A stretch of DNA of 22,517 nucleotides from an uncultured Saprospiraceae bacterium (GTDB lineage Bacteria; Bacteroidota; Bacteroidia; Chitinophagales; Saprospiraceae), in contig CALCMV010000447.1 of the NCBI GenBank assembly GCA_937967535.1, positions 1 to 22,517 on the forward strand, in the 5' to 3' direction. This document shows positions 16,664 to 22,517 of the stretch, one piece after another. The translations under genes and the position numbers were made by a program. The notes below the pieces were generated by a model. It had not been told where the DNA came from, did no database searches, and saw only the letters and a list, made by a program, of their open reading frames with translations. The first letter of the stretch is position 1; the number at the start of each line of letters is the position of its first letter.

Positions 16664-16672
16664 AAATGAATG

Positions 16673-16699
16673 GAGATTTTTGAGTAAATCAAAAATCTC
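16673..16699 (+). repeat. 11-bp perfect hairpin after the first tssO-like gene
   Basis: GAGATTTTTGA (16673-16683) pairs with TCAAAAATCTC (16689-16699) around a 5-base loop. It sits 9 bases after the stop codon and is the first of three hairpins in this 180-base gap. Confidence 0.65.
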
Positions 16700-16713
16700 T
16701 AAATAGAAAATTC

Positions 16714-16776
16714 AAAACATCAATCATAAAAAAAGCGCAATAAGAGTGTTTATATGATTGATGTTTTCTATTTTTA
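16714..16776 (+). terminator. Rho-independent terminator-like hairpin
   Basis: A perfect 15-bp stem (16714-16728 with 16753-16767) encloses a 24-base loop and is followed by CTATTTTTA. The stem is AT-rich, so its strength is uncertain. It lies between the two tssO-like genes and could reduce readthrough into the second. A further small hairpin (ACTATTGA 16799-16806 with 16812-16819) follows before the next gene. Confidence 0.5.
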
Positions 16777-16843
16777 CAAATTAATTTATTAAAGAAAAAC
16801 TATTGAATAAATCAATAGTCATCACATATCGGAAATTTCACAC

Positions 16844-17383
16844 ATGAAACCGACCAATAAAAAAGAATACAACAGGTCGCTATGGGGCTTCTTTGCTATG
16901 TGGGCAATTACTACTGCCTTGATAGTATTTGCGTGTCTTCAACCATTTAAAACTCCCAAACTGGAAAATCAAAATCTTCGAAAGCAGGTCGCAAAACTTA
17001 AAGTCGATTCCATACAACAAGACCTGTTGGAAACTACCATCAGTGGTATCAACGCTACAATGGCAAGCCTTAATGCTCAACAACCATACAGTGCAGATAC
17101 ACTGAAAAAACTGCGTAGCTACCCCAAGATAAGCGAAAACCCCAATAAAAGTAAAGAAGTAATCGCTCTGGAAAAAGAACTCGAAAACCTAAGTGAACAA
17201 ATTGCACGATTATACGAAAAAGGCAATAACAGTAAAGATAATGTACAAACACAACTTGACGATTGTAATCGGAAGTTGGAATCTACAGAAGAACAACTCA
17301 AAGTCAGAAATGAAAGATTACAACTTTGTGATGATAAATTAAGAAATTTAGGCATTAATACTGGTTTCCCGAACGGAAACTGA
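16844..17383 (+). CDS. tssO: T6SSiii protein TssO
   Basis: A 179-residue protein starting MKPTNKKEYNRSLWGF, with one membrane helix (about 14-33) followed by LENQNLRKQV and a long periplasmic coiled coil (about 36-72 and 120-172). The short cytosolic tail rich in Asn, Lys and Glu before a single helix is the pattern I associate with TssO, an inner-membrane member of the TssN-O-P-Q-R complex in Bacteroidota. A Ser/Asn-rich break (75-115) separates the two coiled parts. Two cysteines sit near the C-terminal end. It shares layout with the preceding gene. tssN starts 119 bases downstream, after a hairpin. The symbol rests on architecture and context. Confidence 0.68.
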   Translation: MKPTNKKEYNRSLWGFFAMWAITTALIVFACLQPFKTPKLENQNLRKQVAKLKVDSIQQDLLETTISGINATMASLNAQQPYSADTLKKLRSYPKISENPNKSKEVIALEKELENLSEQIARLYEKGNNSKDNVQTQLDDCNRKLESTEEQLKVRNERLQLCDDKLRNLGINTGFPNGN

Positions 17384-17411
17384 AAACAAACACTCAACTG
17401 AAATATCAACT

Positions 17412-17486
17412 GGTGAAGTTTAAGTTTAAGAATGAAATTTGGCAAAGCCAAATTCGGGTAATTTAAACTTAGTCTTAAACTTCGCC
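17412..17486. repeat. Nested hairpin with AAGTTTAAG arms and AATTTGGC core
   Basis: The inner stem AATTTGGC (17436-17443) pairs perfectly with GCCAAATT (17447-17454) over a 3-base loop. The outer arms GGTGAAGTTTAAG (from 17412) and CTTAAACTTCGCC (to 17486) are inverse with two mismatches at the outer end. It fills the gap between tssO and tssN. The outer word recurs before tssB near 20173-20206. Confidence 0.75.
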
Positions 17487-17502
17487 CGCACACACACCAA
17501 CA

Positions 17503-18375
17503 ATGTTTACAAAACTATCGATCGGCTTCGTCATTGCGATGCTATCGCTTGTATTTACCCAACTGATAGCCAACAGGCTCAAATCAAAAATCAGGAGTCA
17601 GGCAAAAAAAGTCAAACTTTTTTCGCTCAACTCCATTATATACCTGTTGCTATTTGTTGCTGTATTGACGCTGCCTGTATTACTTACACTGCTCAATATC
17701 AGCGTGGTATGGATATATACCATCATTGCGGTTTATGCCCTTTTGATTGGCTGGCTACATACTTGGTCGTTTTACAAGCAAGTCAAATGGGCGGAAAAAG
17801 GCGTTGATATATTGCCGGATATCTTGTATGCCGCTGCTATCACAGCATTGGGTACAATTACTTTTTTGGCAGTCATCAACTTCATGGGCAACCCTTACAC
17901 AGAACCGAACAATTACACATTTGTGATGCTCCCATTTGTGTTGCCTATGTTTGTACTGAAAACAATTTTTTTATTGGAAAAAGTACCGGTATTAGATTAT
18001 CCCAAATATAAAATCAGCAAAGGCGACAAAAAAGTATCGCCCGAAGAACGCAGAAATTCACGACTCATAAATGCCACTATGATGATTCCTATGGGCGAAA
18101 ATGACGAAGAACTCAGCCCCGTAGAGTGTAGATTGCTTAGTGATATTGAATTTGGCATTAATGTATTCCAACTTTTCCGACAATACAACAACCGCCCCGA
18201 CCTCCCCAACATCAAAACACACGACGAACAAGGCAACGAATACGAATATCTTTTCTATTTTAAACCCAAATTTCTCGGCAGAAAAAAATTCATAGACCCC
18301 GAAATCAATGTCGTCAGAAACAAAATCAGCAATAAAGACATTATTATTTTACAAAGACACACAAGCGATTTATGA
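17503..18375 (+). CDS. tssN: T6SSiii protein TssN
   Basis: A 290-residue inner-membrane protein with five hydrophobic helices in the first 160 residues (about 5-23, 43-64, 66-87, 106-127 and 138-158) and a soluble C-terminal domain (160-290). The N-terminal membrane cluster, the conserved-looking KWAEKGVDILPDILYAA and the cytosolic tail with FKPKFLGRKKFIDPEINVVR match the TssN family of subtype iii T6SS, thought to replace parts of the TssJLM anchor and to contact the baseplate. It is followed directly by tssK, which fits. The TGA stop (18373-18375) is the first part of a TGATTTTTGAT repeat. Confidence 0.82.
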   Translation: MFTKLSIGFVIAMLSLVFTQLIANRLKSKIRSQAKKVKLFSLNSIIYLLLFVAVLTLPVLLTLLNISVVWIYTIIAVYALLIGWLHTWSFYKQVKWAEKGVDILPDILYAAAITALGTITFLAVINFMGNPYTEPNNYTFVMLPFVLPMFVLKTIFLLEKVPVLDYPKYKISKGDKKVSPEERRNSRLINATMMIPMGENDEELSPVECRLLSDIEFGINVFQLFRQYNNRPDLPNIKTHDEQGNEYEYLFYFKPKFLGRKKFIDPEINVVRNKISNKDIIILQRHTSDL

Positions 18376-18460
18376 TTTTTGATGGAGTGATTTTTGATTG
18401 CCAATCAAAAATCGAAAAGTTTTCAATCAAAAATCAAAAATCACCAAATCAAAAATCGTT
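18373..18460. repeat. GATTTTTGATT/ATCAAAAATC inverted repeat
   Basis: A 12-bp perfect pair (18389-18400 with 18402-18413) is separated by a single base. Around it, further GATTTTTGAT units on the left and ATCAAAAATC units on the right can pair with one another. It begins within the tssN stop codon and ends a few bases before the tssK start. The units have a period of 7-8 bases. Confidence 0.78.
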
Positions 18461-18463
18461 AAT

Positions 18464-19690
18464 ATGAACCCTTCCTCGCTCAACAAGCACCTGCCCGTCA
18501 ACTGGGAAAACGGCATGATGATGACCGCAGGGCATCTCATTGCCCAAAACCAATACATCATCGGTGCAGTACACAACATCAGTATTGCTCAGGTCAATCC
18601 TGTAAATTACGGCTTACTGCCTTGTTACGACAAAAATTATAATGCACTCGAAATCGTCGGGGATTCGCCCAAAGAATATTTTAGTGTAGAATTAGTGCGC
18701 TGCCTCGCAATCACGCCCGATGCAAATATACTCTCCATCACCCCTGAAACCGTCAGTGCAGGACAATACAAAAAATCCGACCTCATTGCCCAAATCAATC
18801 TCGCCGAAAGCCGCGAACGCTACCTCTTGCTCTACCTCGAAATCACGCCTGATTACAGCCCCGTAGGTACGCCCGACCCCACCGAAAACTTTGACCGCAA
18901 ACCCCACCTCAACCTCTCTGTAAAACTCAAACACACCACCCTCAACTACCCCAACGAAATCACCGACAGATACAGCAACAGCCCCAATGTACTCCCACTT
19001 GCCCTTTACGATGCAGGCGACAGAGCGCATCCTACCCAAATCAAGCAATTTATCCCACCTTGCGTAAGTTGCGACTCCTTTCAACCCCTTGCCAAACTCT
19101 ATGACAGACTCCGAAAAATAACAGAAGAAATGCTCATGAGTTGTACCGAAGTCATGAAATTTGTACACGAAGATTCACAGAAAAATCTGCGCTCGCAGGT
19201 CGCTGTGGATATGAGTTTGATATTGCCCCCGATTATCCAGAGTTTGATTCATATTAACAGCCAATTTAAGACTTCATTGCGCTACGAATCGCCCGTATAT
19301 TTGGTACAGGTTTTCAAACAATTGGCGATTGCTGTGCGCTCATCTTATTTTACGCTCAATCAAGCTCGTAGGAGAGAATTGGCGCGTTATTTTGCTGAAT
19401 TTCATGGCGTTCCGGGTGATTTTATGGACACCACAGGCATCGTTGAAAACGCTGATTACGCGCATGTCAATATCTATCATTCCTCTTTTGAACATATTTT
19501 AAAATTCCTCAAAATGTACGCCGACTTATTCAAAGAAATGTCCGAAAAAGGACTCAAAACTTCCGAATTTGCCCCCGGAACTTATCGAGAAGATACCCCT
19601 CAACAACCCGAACCAACGCCTGCTCCGACACCACCTCCGCCGCCACCTACTTCCACAGACGATGACGATTGGGGGGTGATTCTTGGTTAA
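18464..19690 (+). CDS. tssK: T6SS baseplate protein TssK
   Basis: A 408-residue cytosolic protein. The N-terminal stretch VNWENGMMMTAGHLIAQNQY corresponds to the W-x-E-G-M-x-L-x-x-x-H-F-Q pattern that opens the TssK family. LRYESPVYLVQVFKQLAIAVRS and the final alpha/beta part (HVNIYHSSFEHILKFLKMYADLF) match its C-terminal domain, which docks on the membrane anchor. TssK trimers link the baseplate wedges to the membrane complex. The frame opens earlier at TTG 18398, but those extra 22 residues are translated repeat, so ATG 18464 is the start. A Pro-rich acidic tail (PQQPEPTPAPTPPPPPP then DDDD) of about 35 residues is unusual and may be a flexible docking arm. Confidence 0.83.
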   Translation: MNPSSLNKHLPVNWENGMMMTAGHLIAQNQYIIGAVHNISIAQVNPVNYGLLPCYDKNYNALEIVGDSPKEYFSVELVRCLAITPDANILSITPETVSAGQYKKSDLIAQINLAESRERYLLLYLEITPDYSPVGTPDPTENFDRKPHLNLSVKLKHTTLNYPNEITDRYSNSPNVLPLALYDAGDRAHPTQIKQFIPPCVSCDSFQPLAKLYDRLRKITEEMLMSCTEVMKFVHEDSQKNLRSQVAVDMSLILPPIIQSLIHINSQFKTSLRYESPVYLVQVFKQLAIAVRSSYFTLNQARRRELARYFAEFHGVPGDFMDTTGIVENADYAHVNIYHSSFEHILKFLKMYADLFKEMSEKGLKTSEFAPGTYREDTPQQPEPTPAPTPPPPPPTSTDDDDWGVILG

Positions 19691-19696
19691 ATTGAT

Positions 19697-19780
19697 TCAT
19701 AGTTGACAGTTCATAATTTCGAGCTAATAAGTAGACATGAAATTTCTATGAACTATCCAACTATGAGCTAACATTTTTTT
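19697..19780 (+). terminator. Terminator-like hairpin after tssK
   Basis: The arms 19697-19715 and 19747-19766 (TCATAGTTG...AGTTCATA) pair except for two positions and one bulged base. A T-rich tract (CATTTTTTT near 19772-19780) follows six bases later. It is the best Rho-independent-like signal in the window and would end the tssR-tssK transcript. Confidence 0.5.
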
Positions 19781-19890
19781 CCTTTTACTGTTAACATTTA
19801 TATCTAGTAAAGAATGTTACAATAAATGCACAACACATAGTTGAGTATTTATTGGTAATAACAATTTACAAGGTAAAAGAACCGTTTATT

Positions 19891-19908
19891 TAAGTAATTG
19901 ATTATTAT
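19891..19908. repeat. Dispersed motif TAAGTAATTGATTATTAT (third copy)
   Basis: This 18-mer also occurs with small changes at 7333-7350 (TAAGTTATTGATTATTAT) and 8513-8530 (TAAGTAATTGATTATCAG). The first two copies also share about nine bases before the motif (GGTTNAAATC). All copies are intergenic and on the + strand. Confidence 0.65.
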
Positions 19909-20218
19909 TTCTAAATAAATTTAAATAATAACATTTTATTTTTATTTAAATTTATGTAAACTATTCATATACAAATTATTAAATATAGTATTTTTTATAA
20001 AAAAGTATTTTCCTCAACACAAAAACAATATTTAATTTGCATAATTTATTACAAATCAATATATTTAATCTGAAATTTGAATATAATTAATCCTTTCAAA
20101 TTTCATAATTCATTCATAAGTGAGCAGATTTATATTTAATTTTAAATAAAAAACTAATTATCGGTATTTATTTAAACTTAATCTTAATCTTAGACTTAAA
20201 CTTAACTACTGAAGTATC

Positions 20219-20677
20219 ATGGCAAAAACATTATATGGTTATACTATCGGTGCCAACATCAATGAAAAAGATGCACCCGCAGGTGTAAAAATTGTACCTG
20301 ACAACAAAACCCTCATCGCCCTCCAACTCAACGACGAGCCGGACGATGTACCCGAACCACGCCGCCACAAAAACATGAAAGAAATCTTTCAACACTACCA
20401 ACCACACAAAGAAGTGGATTTGAATACCAAAGAGGGTGACTCTGACAGTATGGTATTCAAATTTAATGGTATGAAAGATTTTACCAAAAAAGGTCTTGTC
20501 CAGCAAAGCGAATTGCTTCAGGATTTGGAGGAAGAAGAAGGCATGTACGCCAAATTCAAAGATGTACTCCGCACCAATGAAAAACTCAAAGGTGTTATCA
20601 GTGACCCTGAACACAAAAAAGAATTCGTCGAACTGCTCGAAGCACTTATAGAAGAGCTGGGCGGAGAAGATGAATAG
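20219..20677 (+). CDS. tssB: T6SS contractile sheath small subunit TssB (subtype iii)
   Basis: A 152-residue cytosolic protein, in the normal TssB size range. The N-terminal AGVKIVPDNKTLIALQLNDEP and the middle MVFKFNGMKDFTKKGLVQQSELLQDLEEEEGMYAKFKDVL correspond to the F-x-x-x-x-D-F-x-P TssB pattern, in which a strand leads into a helical part that interlocks with TssC. Helix-rich acidic residues (ELLEALIEELGGEDE) close the protein. With TssC it forms the sheath that contracts to drive the Hcp tube. The tssC gene lies downstream, as in other T6SS loci, but 201 bases away, wider than usual. Confidence 0.82.
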   Translation: MAKTLYGYTIGANINEKDAPAGVKIVPDNKTLIALQLNDEPDDVPEPRRHKNMKEIFQHYQPHKEVDLNTKEGDSDSMVFKFNGMKDFTKKGLVQQSELLQDLEEEEGMYAKFKDVLRTNEKLKGVISDPEHKKEFVELLEALIEELGGEDE

Positions 20678-20765
20678 TGGTTGGTGAGTTTTGGCTCGTT
20701 AATTAGTTAATTTTTTCATTATCAAAGTCATAGAACCTCTATCATAAACTAATTTTTCTGAAAAA

Positions 20766-20799
20766 ATAAGTAAAATTCAATTGTTGAATTTGTACTTAT
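20766..20799 (+). repeat. Hairpin in the tssB-tssC gap
   Basis: ATAAGTAAAATTCAA (20766-20780) pairs with TTGAATTTGTACTTAT (20784-20799) with one bulged base over a 3-base loop. It lies midway between tssB and tssC. A degenerate run near 20829-20864 (GGTCGTCTATCGTCTACCGT and following) with a period of about 7 comes after it, without an inverted partner. Confidence 0.6.
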
Positions 20800-20878
20800 C
20801 AAAAATACACACAATTGGTGCGCTGAATGTCGGTCGTCTATCGTCTACCGTTCACTGTCCACCGTAAAAAATCAAGTC

Positions 20879-22207
20879 ATGGCAGAACAAGTAACAACCA
20901 ACGCCACGCTGGAGAAAATAAGAGAAAAAGTAGCCGTCCTTAAAAAGCAAGGCGGATTTGGCATACTCAAAGGCGTTATTGATGGCAAGAAAGGTATCCG
21001 CGAAATAGACCCGAAAGACGAAGCACGCCGCGAAGCCTTCCTCTCTGATGAAGACAAAGCCCAAAAGCGCAAAAAACTCAAGGCAGAACTCCGCATTCTC
21101 AAAGAACTCGTCACATCCGACGACCCGGTGAGTACCTGTGAAGAGCAAAACAAAAAAGTAGGTGAAGTACTCAATCAGAATCTGGCGAATATTTTTGATG
21201 AGATAAAAGATTTAGAGAAATCTTACCGTTCTATGGACATGTTTTTCCGCAATGCAGGCGAGGAAAATATCCGCAATCTCTTCGTCATCAATATGCCTTT
21301 AGAGGAATTTACGAGCGAGTCCAACACCGAATTGCGCGAAAAACTCCAAACGCATTTCAAAGAAAATTACGACCGCTTTTCGCTCGAAGACAACTACTCC
21401 ATGCTTGTCATTCCGGGTTACTTAGGTACCAATATAGATTATTGGGGCAAATTGGCTGCCGACCACCGCATCACCCTCGTTACGGATTTCAAAGACGAGC
21501 GCGAATTTGAATCTATCCAAGACAGCATTGAGGAGAGAAAACTCGCCGGTAGCGATAGATACAAAGCCAACACCGTTGTCACTTGCAACCGCATTGTGGT
21601 CAGAAAGAAAAATGACGGCGTTGAAGATGAAGATTTACTTATCACGCCCTCTACGGCACTCGCCGGAAAAATGTGGGCAGGCAATGGTATTCAACCACCC
21701 GCAGGTAAAAAATATGGTAAAATTGATGGCGCACTCGGTGTCCGTATGCCACTCTTGCGTTCGCAAGCAGATGCCATTGATAAAATGGGCTTGATTCCTA
21801 TTATTTTTGAAAAAGAATGGGGCGCACCTACCGCTATGTCTGATACGACATTAGCATCTGAAAGCGGCGACCCTGACCTCCGCGCACTCGGCGTAGTACG
21901 TGCCAAAGACTGGATTGCCAAAGTCCTTCTGGATTATTTCAATGGCTTGACATTCCAAGTATTCGACGGCAATCTCCGCAAGGAAATCAAAGGCGAACTC
22001 AATAAATTCTTCAAGAAAATCAGCGGCTACGGCGGCTTGATTGAAGATTATTCCATTGAGCGTATCGAAGCTGACCCGGACGACCCGCAAACGGTCAAAC
22101 TCGCGGTCAACGTGAAGCCTTACTTCGCGACTAAACACTACGTCATTGACTTCTCCGGCACACAGAATAGATTCAAAGCCGAAGATGGAGAAGACGATGA
22201 TGAATAA
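20879..22207 (+). CDS. tssC: T6SS contractile sheath large subunit TssC (subtype iii)
   Basis: A 442-residue cytosolic protein, a little shorter than the ~490-residue proteobacterial TssC. It matches the Bacteroidota TssC-like family (DUF5458): an N-terminal helical region (1-110), then VINMPLEEFTSESNTELREKL, a central alpha/beta core with MLVIPGYLGTNIDYWGKLAADHRITLVTDF, and a C-terminal region with KDWIAKVLLDYFNGLTFQVFDGNLRKEIK followed by the strand-rich KLAVNVKPYF that would join the sheath wall. The acidic end (DGEDDDE) resembles the TssB end. It builds the outer sheath with TssB. ClpV would recycle it but is not in the window. Confidence 0.85.
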   Translation: MAEQVTTNATLEKIREKVAVLKKQGGFGILKGVIDGKKGIREIDPKDEARREAFLSDEDKAQKRKKLKAELRILKELVTSDDPVSTCEEQNKKVGEVLNQNLANIFDEIKDLEKSYRSMDMFFRNAGEENIRNLFVINMPLEEFTSESNTELREKLQTHFKENYDRFSLEDNYSMLVIPGYLGTNIDYWGKLAADHRITLVTDFKDEREFESIQDSIEERKLAGSDRYKANTVVTCNRIVVRKKNDGVEDEDLLITPSTALAGKMWAGNGIQPPAGKKYGKIDGALGVRMPLLRSQADAIDKMGLIPIIFEKEWGAPTAMSDTTLASESGDPDLRALGVVRAKDWIAKVLLDYFNGLTFQVFDGNLRKEIKGELNKFFKKISGYGGLIEDYSIERIEADPDDPQTVKLAVNVKPYFATKHYVIDFSGTQNRFKAEDGEDDDE

Positions 22208-22220
22208 TGTTGAATGAGTG

Positions 22221-22238
22221 TCCCGATAGCTATCGGGA
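22221..22238. repeat. Palindrome TCCCGATAGCTATCGGGA
   Basis: A perfect 18-bp palindrome lies 13 bases after the tssC stop. A shorter form (CCGATAGCTATCAG) occurs at about 8238-8251. From general knowledge this is a common dispersed word in Bacteroidota intergenic DNA. Confidence 0.75.
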
Positions 22239-22292
22239 TGAATGTATTCATTTGCTCATTTTTCGTTACTAATATTTGATAAATTTATTGGA

Positions 22293-22323
22293 GACAACGG
22301 GTATTTCAAAAGTACCCGTTGTC
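22293..22323 (+). terminator. 11-bp perfect hairpin after tssC
   Basis: GACAACGGGTA (22293-22303) pairs with TACCCGTTGTC (22313-22323) over a 9-base loop and is followed by TATATTCTCC. The stem is GC-moderate and perfect, but the T-tract is weak, so it may be a leaky terminator or attenuator at the end of the sheath transcript. Confidence 0.6.
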
Positions 22324-22517
22324 TATATTCTCCTGAAATACAAGGCAAACAATTGATGAATCCCATATTCACCAATTCAAATTAGCCTCATAAAACGTAC
22401 TTTCTTTTTGTATCAGGATTTGAATAAATGTATATTCTTCACGCCGTTATTTTTTCTTTAGACGAGCCAAATTTGACGCGAATAACGAGTTATTTAAGGA
22501 AAATTTGGCGAAGTATA

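Larger units (their letters stand above)
19691..20218. other. 528-bp AT-rich non-coding gap before tssB
   Basis: No gene is visible. The gap contains a terminator-like hairpin just after tssK, a copy of TAAGTAATTGATTATTAT (19891-19908), a very AT-rich central stretch (19908-20100), a 10-bp perfect inverted repeat TTTAAATAAA (20141-20150 with 20167-20176), and CTTAATCTTAATCTTAGACTT units up to 20206. The length suggests that tssB-tssC start a separate transcript, but no promoter could be identified with confidence. Confidence 0.65.
22208..22517. other. Non-coding stretch downstream of tssC to the window end
   Basis: No gene start is recognisable on either strand. It contains a GAATGAGTG/CTCATT outer pair with the 18-bp palindrome TCCCGATAGCTATCGGGA (22221-22238) nested inside, a strong hairpin (22293-22323), and an inverted repeat GCCAAATTT (22466-22474) with AAATTTGGC (22501-22509). 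The 14-mer AAAATTTGGCGAAG at 22500-22513 is identical to 8713-8726. Confidence 0.6.

Noticed and set aside
18398..18463. TTG start giving TssK 22 extra residues
   Set aside because: The extra residues are a translation of the ATCAAAAATC repeat, while the family N-terminus begins right after ATG 18464.
18692..19168. 158-codon frame on the - strand inside tssK
   Set aside because: It lies wholly opposite the well-supported tssK frame and its residues (Val/Gly/Glu-rich) are what the antisense of that codon pattern gives.
22331..22517. Possible start of hcp or another T6SS gene at the window end
   Set aside because: No start codon with a family-like N-terminus is visible on either strand before the sequence ends.

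Overview
The window looks like a chromosomal segment of a Bacteroidota bacterium, probably of the Saprospiria/Chitinophagia type. The evidence is an AT-rich sequence, no recognisable Shine-Dalgarno sites, every gene on the + strand, and a subtype iii type VI secretion locus (T6SSiii), an arrangement known from Bacteroidota. Family assignments come from reading motifs by eye; no database search was run.

Positions 1-8199 read as a surface-glycan modification locus. A 3' fragment of a probable sulfotransferase is followed by a YfhO-family membrane protein, an AlgI-like MBOAT O-acyltransferase, an anchored SGNH-fold partner, a SAM methyltransferase, a GtrA-type membrane protein, a GtrB/ArnC-type polyprenyl-phosphate glycosyltransferase and a PAPS-dependent sulfotransferase. 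The set could O-acetylate, glycosylate, methylate and sulfate an exported polysaccharide or O-antigen.

Positions 8200-8913 are a non-coding boundary made largely of nested imperfect inverted repeats.

Positions 8914-22207 hold part of a T6SSiii locus: tssR, an MacB/FtsX-like ABC transporter with fused ATPase and permease, a CsgG/FlgO-like exported protein, a seven-bladed beta-propeller probable lipoprotein, two tandem TssO-like single-pass coiled-coil proteins, tssN, tssK, tssB and tssC. The trans-envelope part (TssN/O/R and relatives) would anchor the baseplate (TssK) and contractile sheath (TssB/TssC). Hcp, VgrG, ClpV, TssE, TssF and TssG are not in the window and probably lie downstream. 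The ABC transporter, the CsgG-like protein and the propeller are not standard T6SSiii parts that I know of, and are the best candidates for an undescribed extension of the machine.

The second theme is the intergenic DNA. Most gaps carry a different hairpin, often with arms of short degenerate units with a period of about 7-8 bases (GAGTAGC, GAATGAGT, ACTCATTT, ATCAAAAA) and sometimes a second inverted repeat nested inside. Several of these repeats supply the stop codon of the gene before them, and one encodes the C-terminal tail of the YfhO protein.
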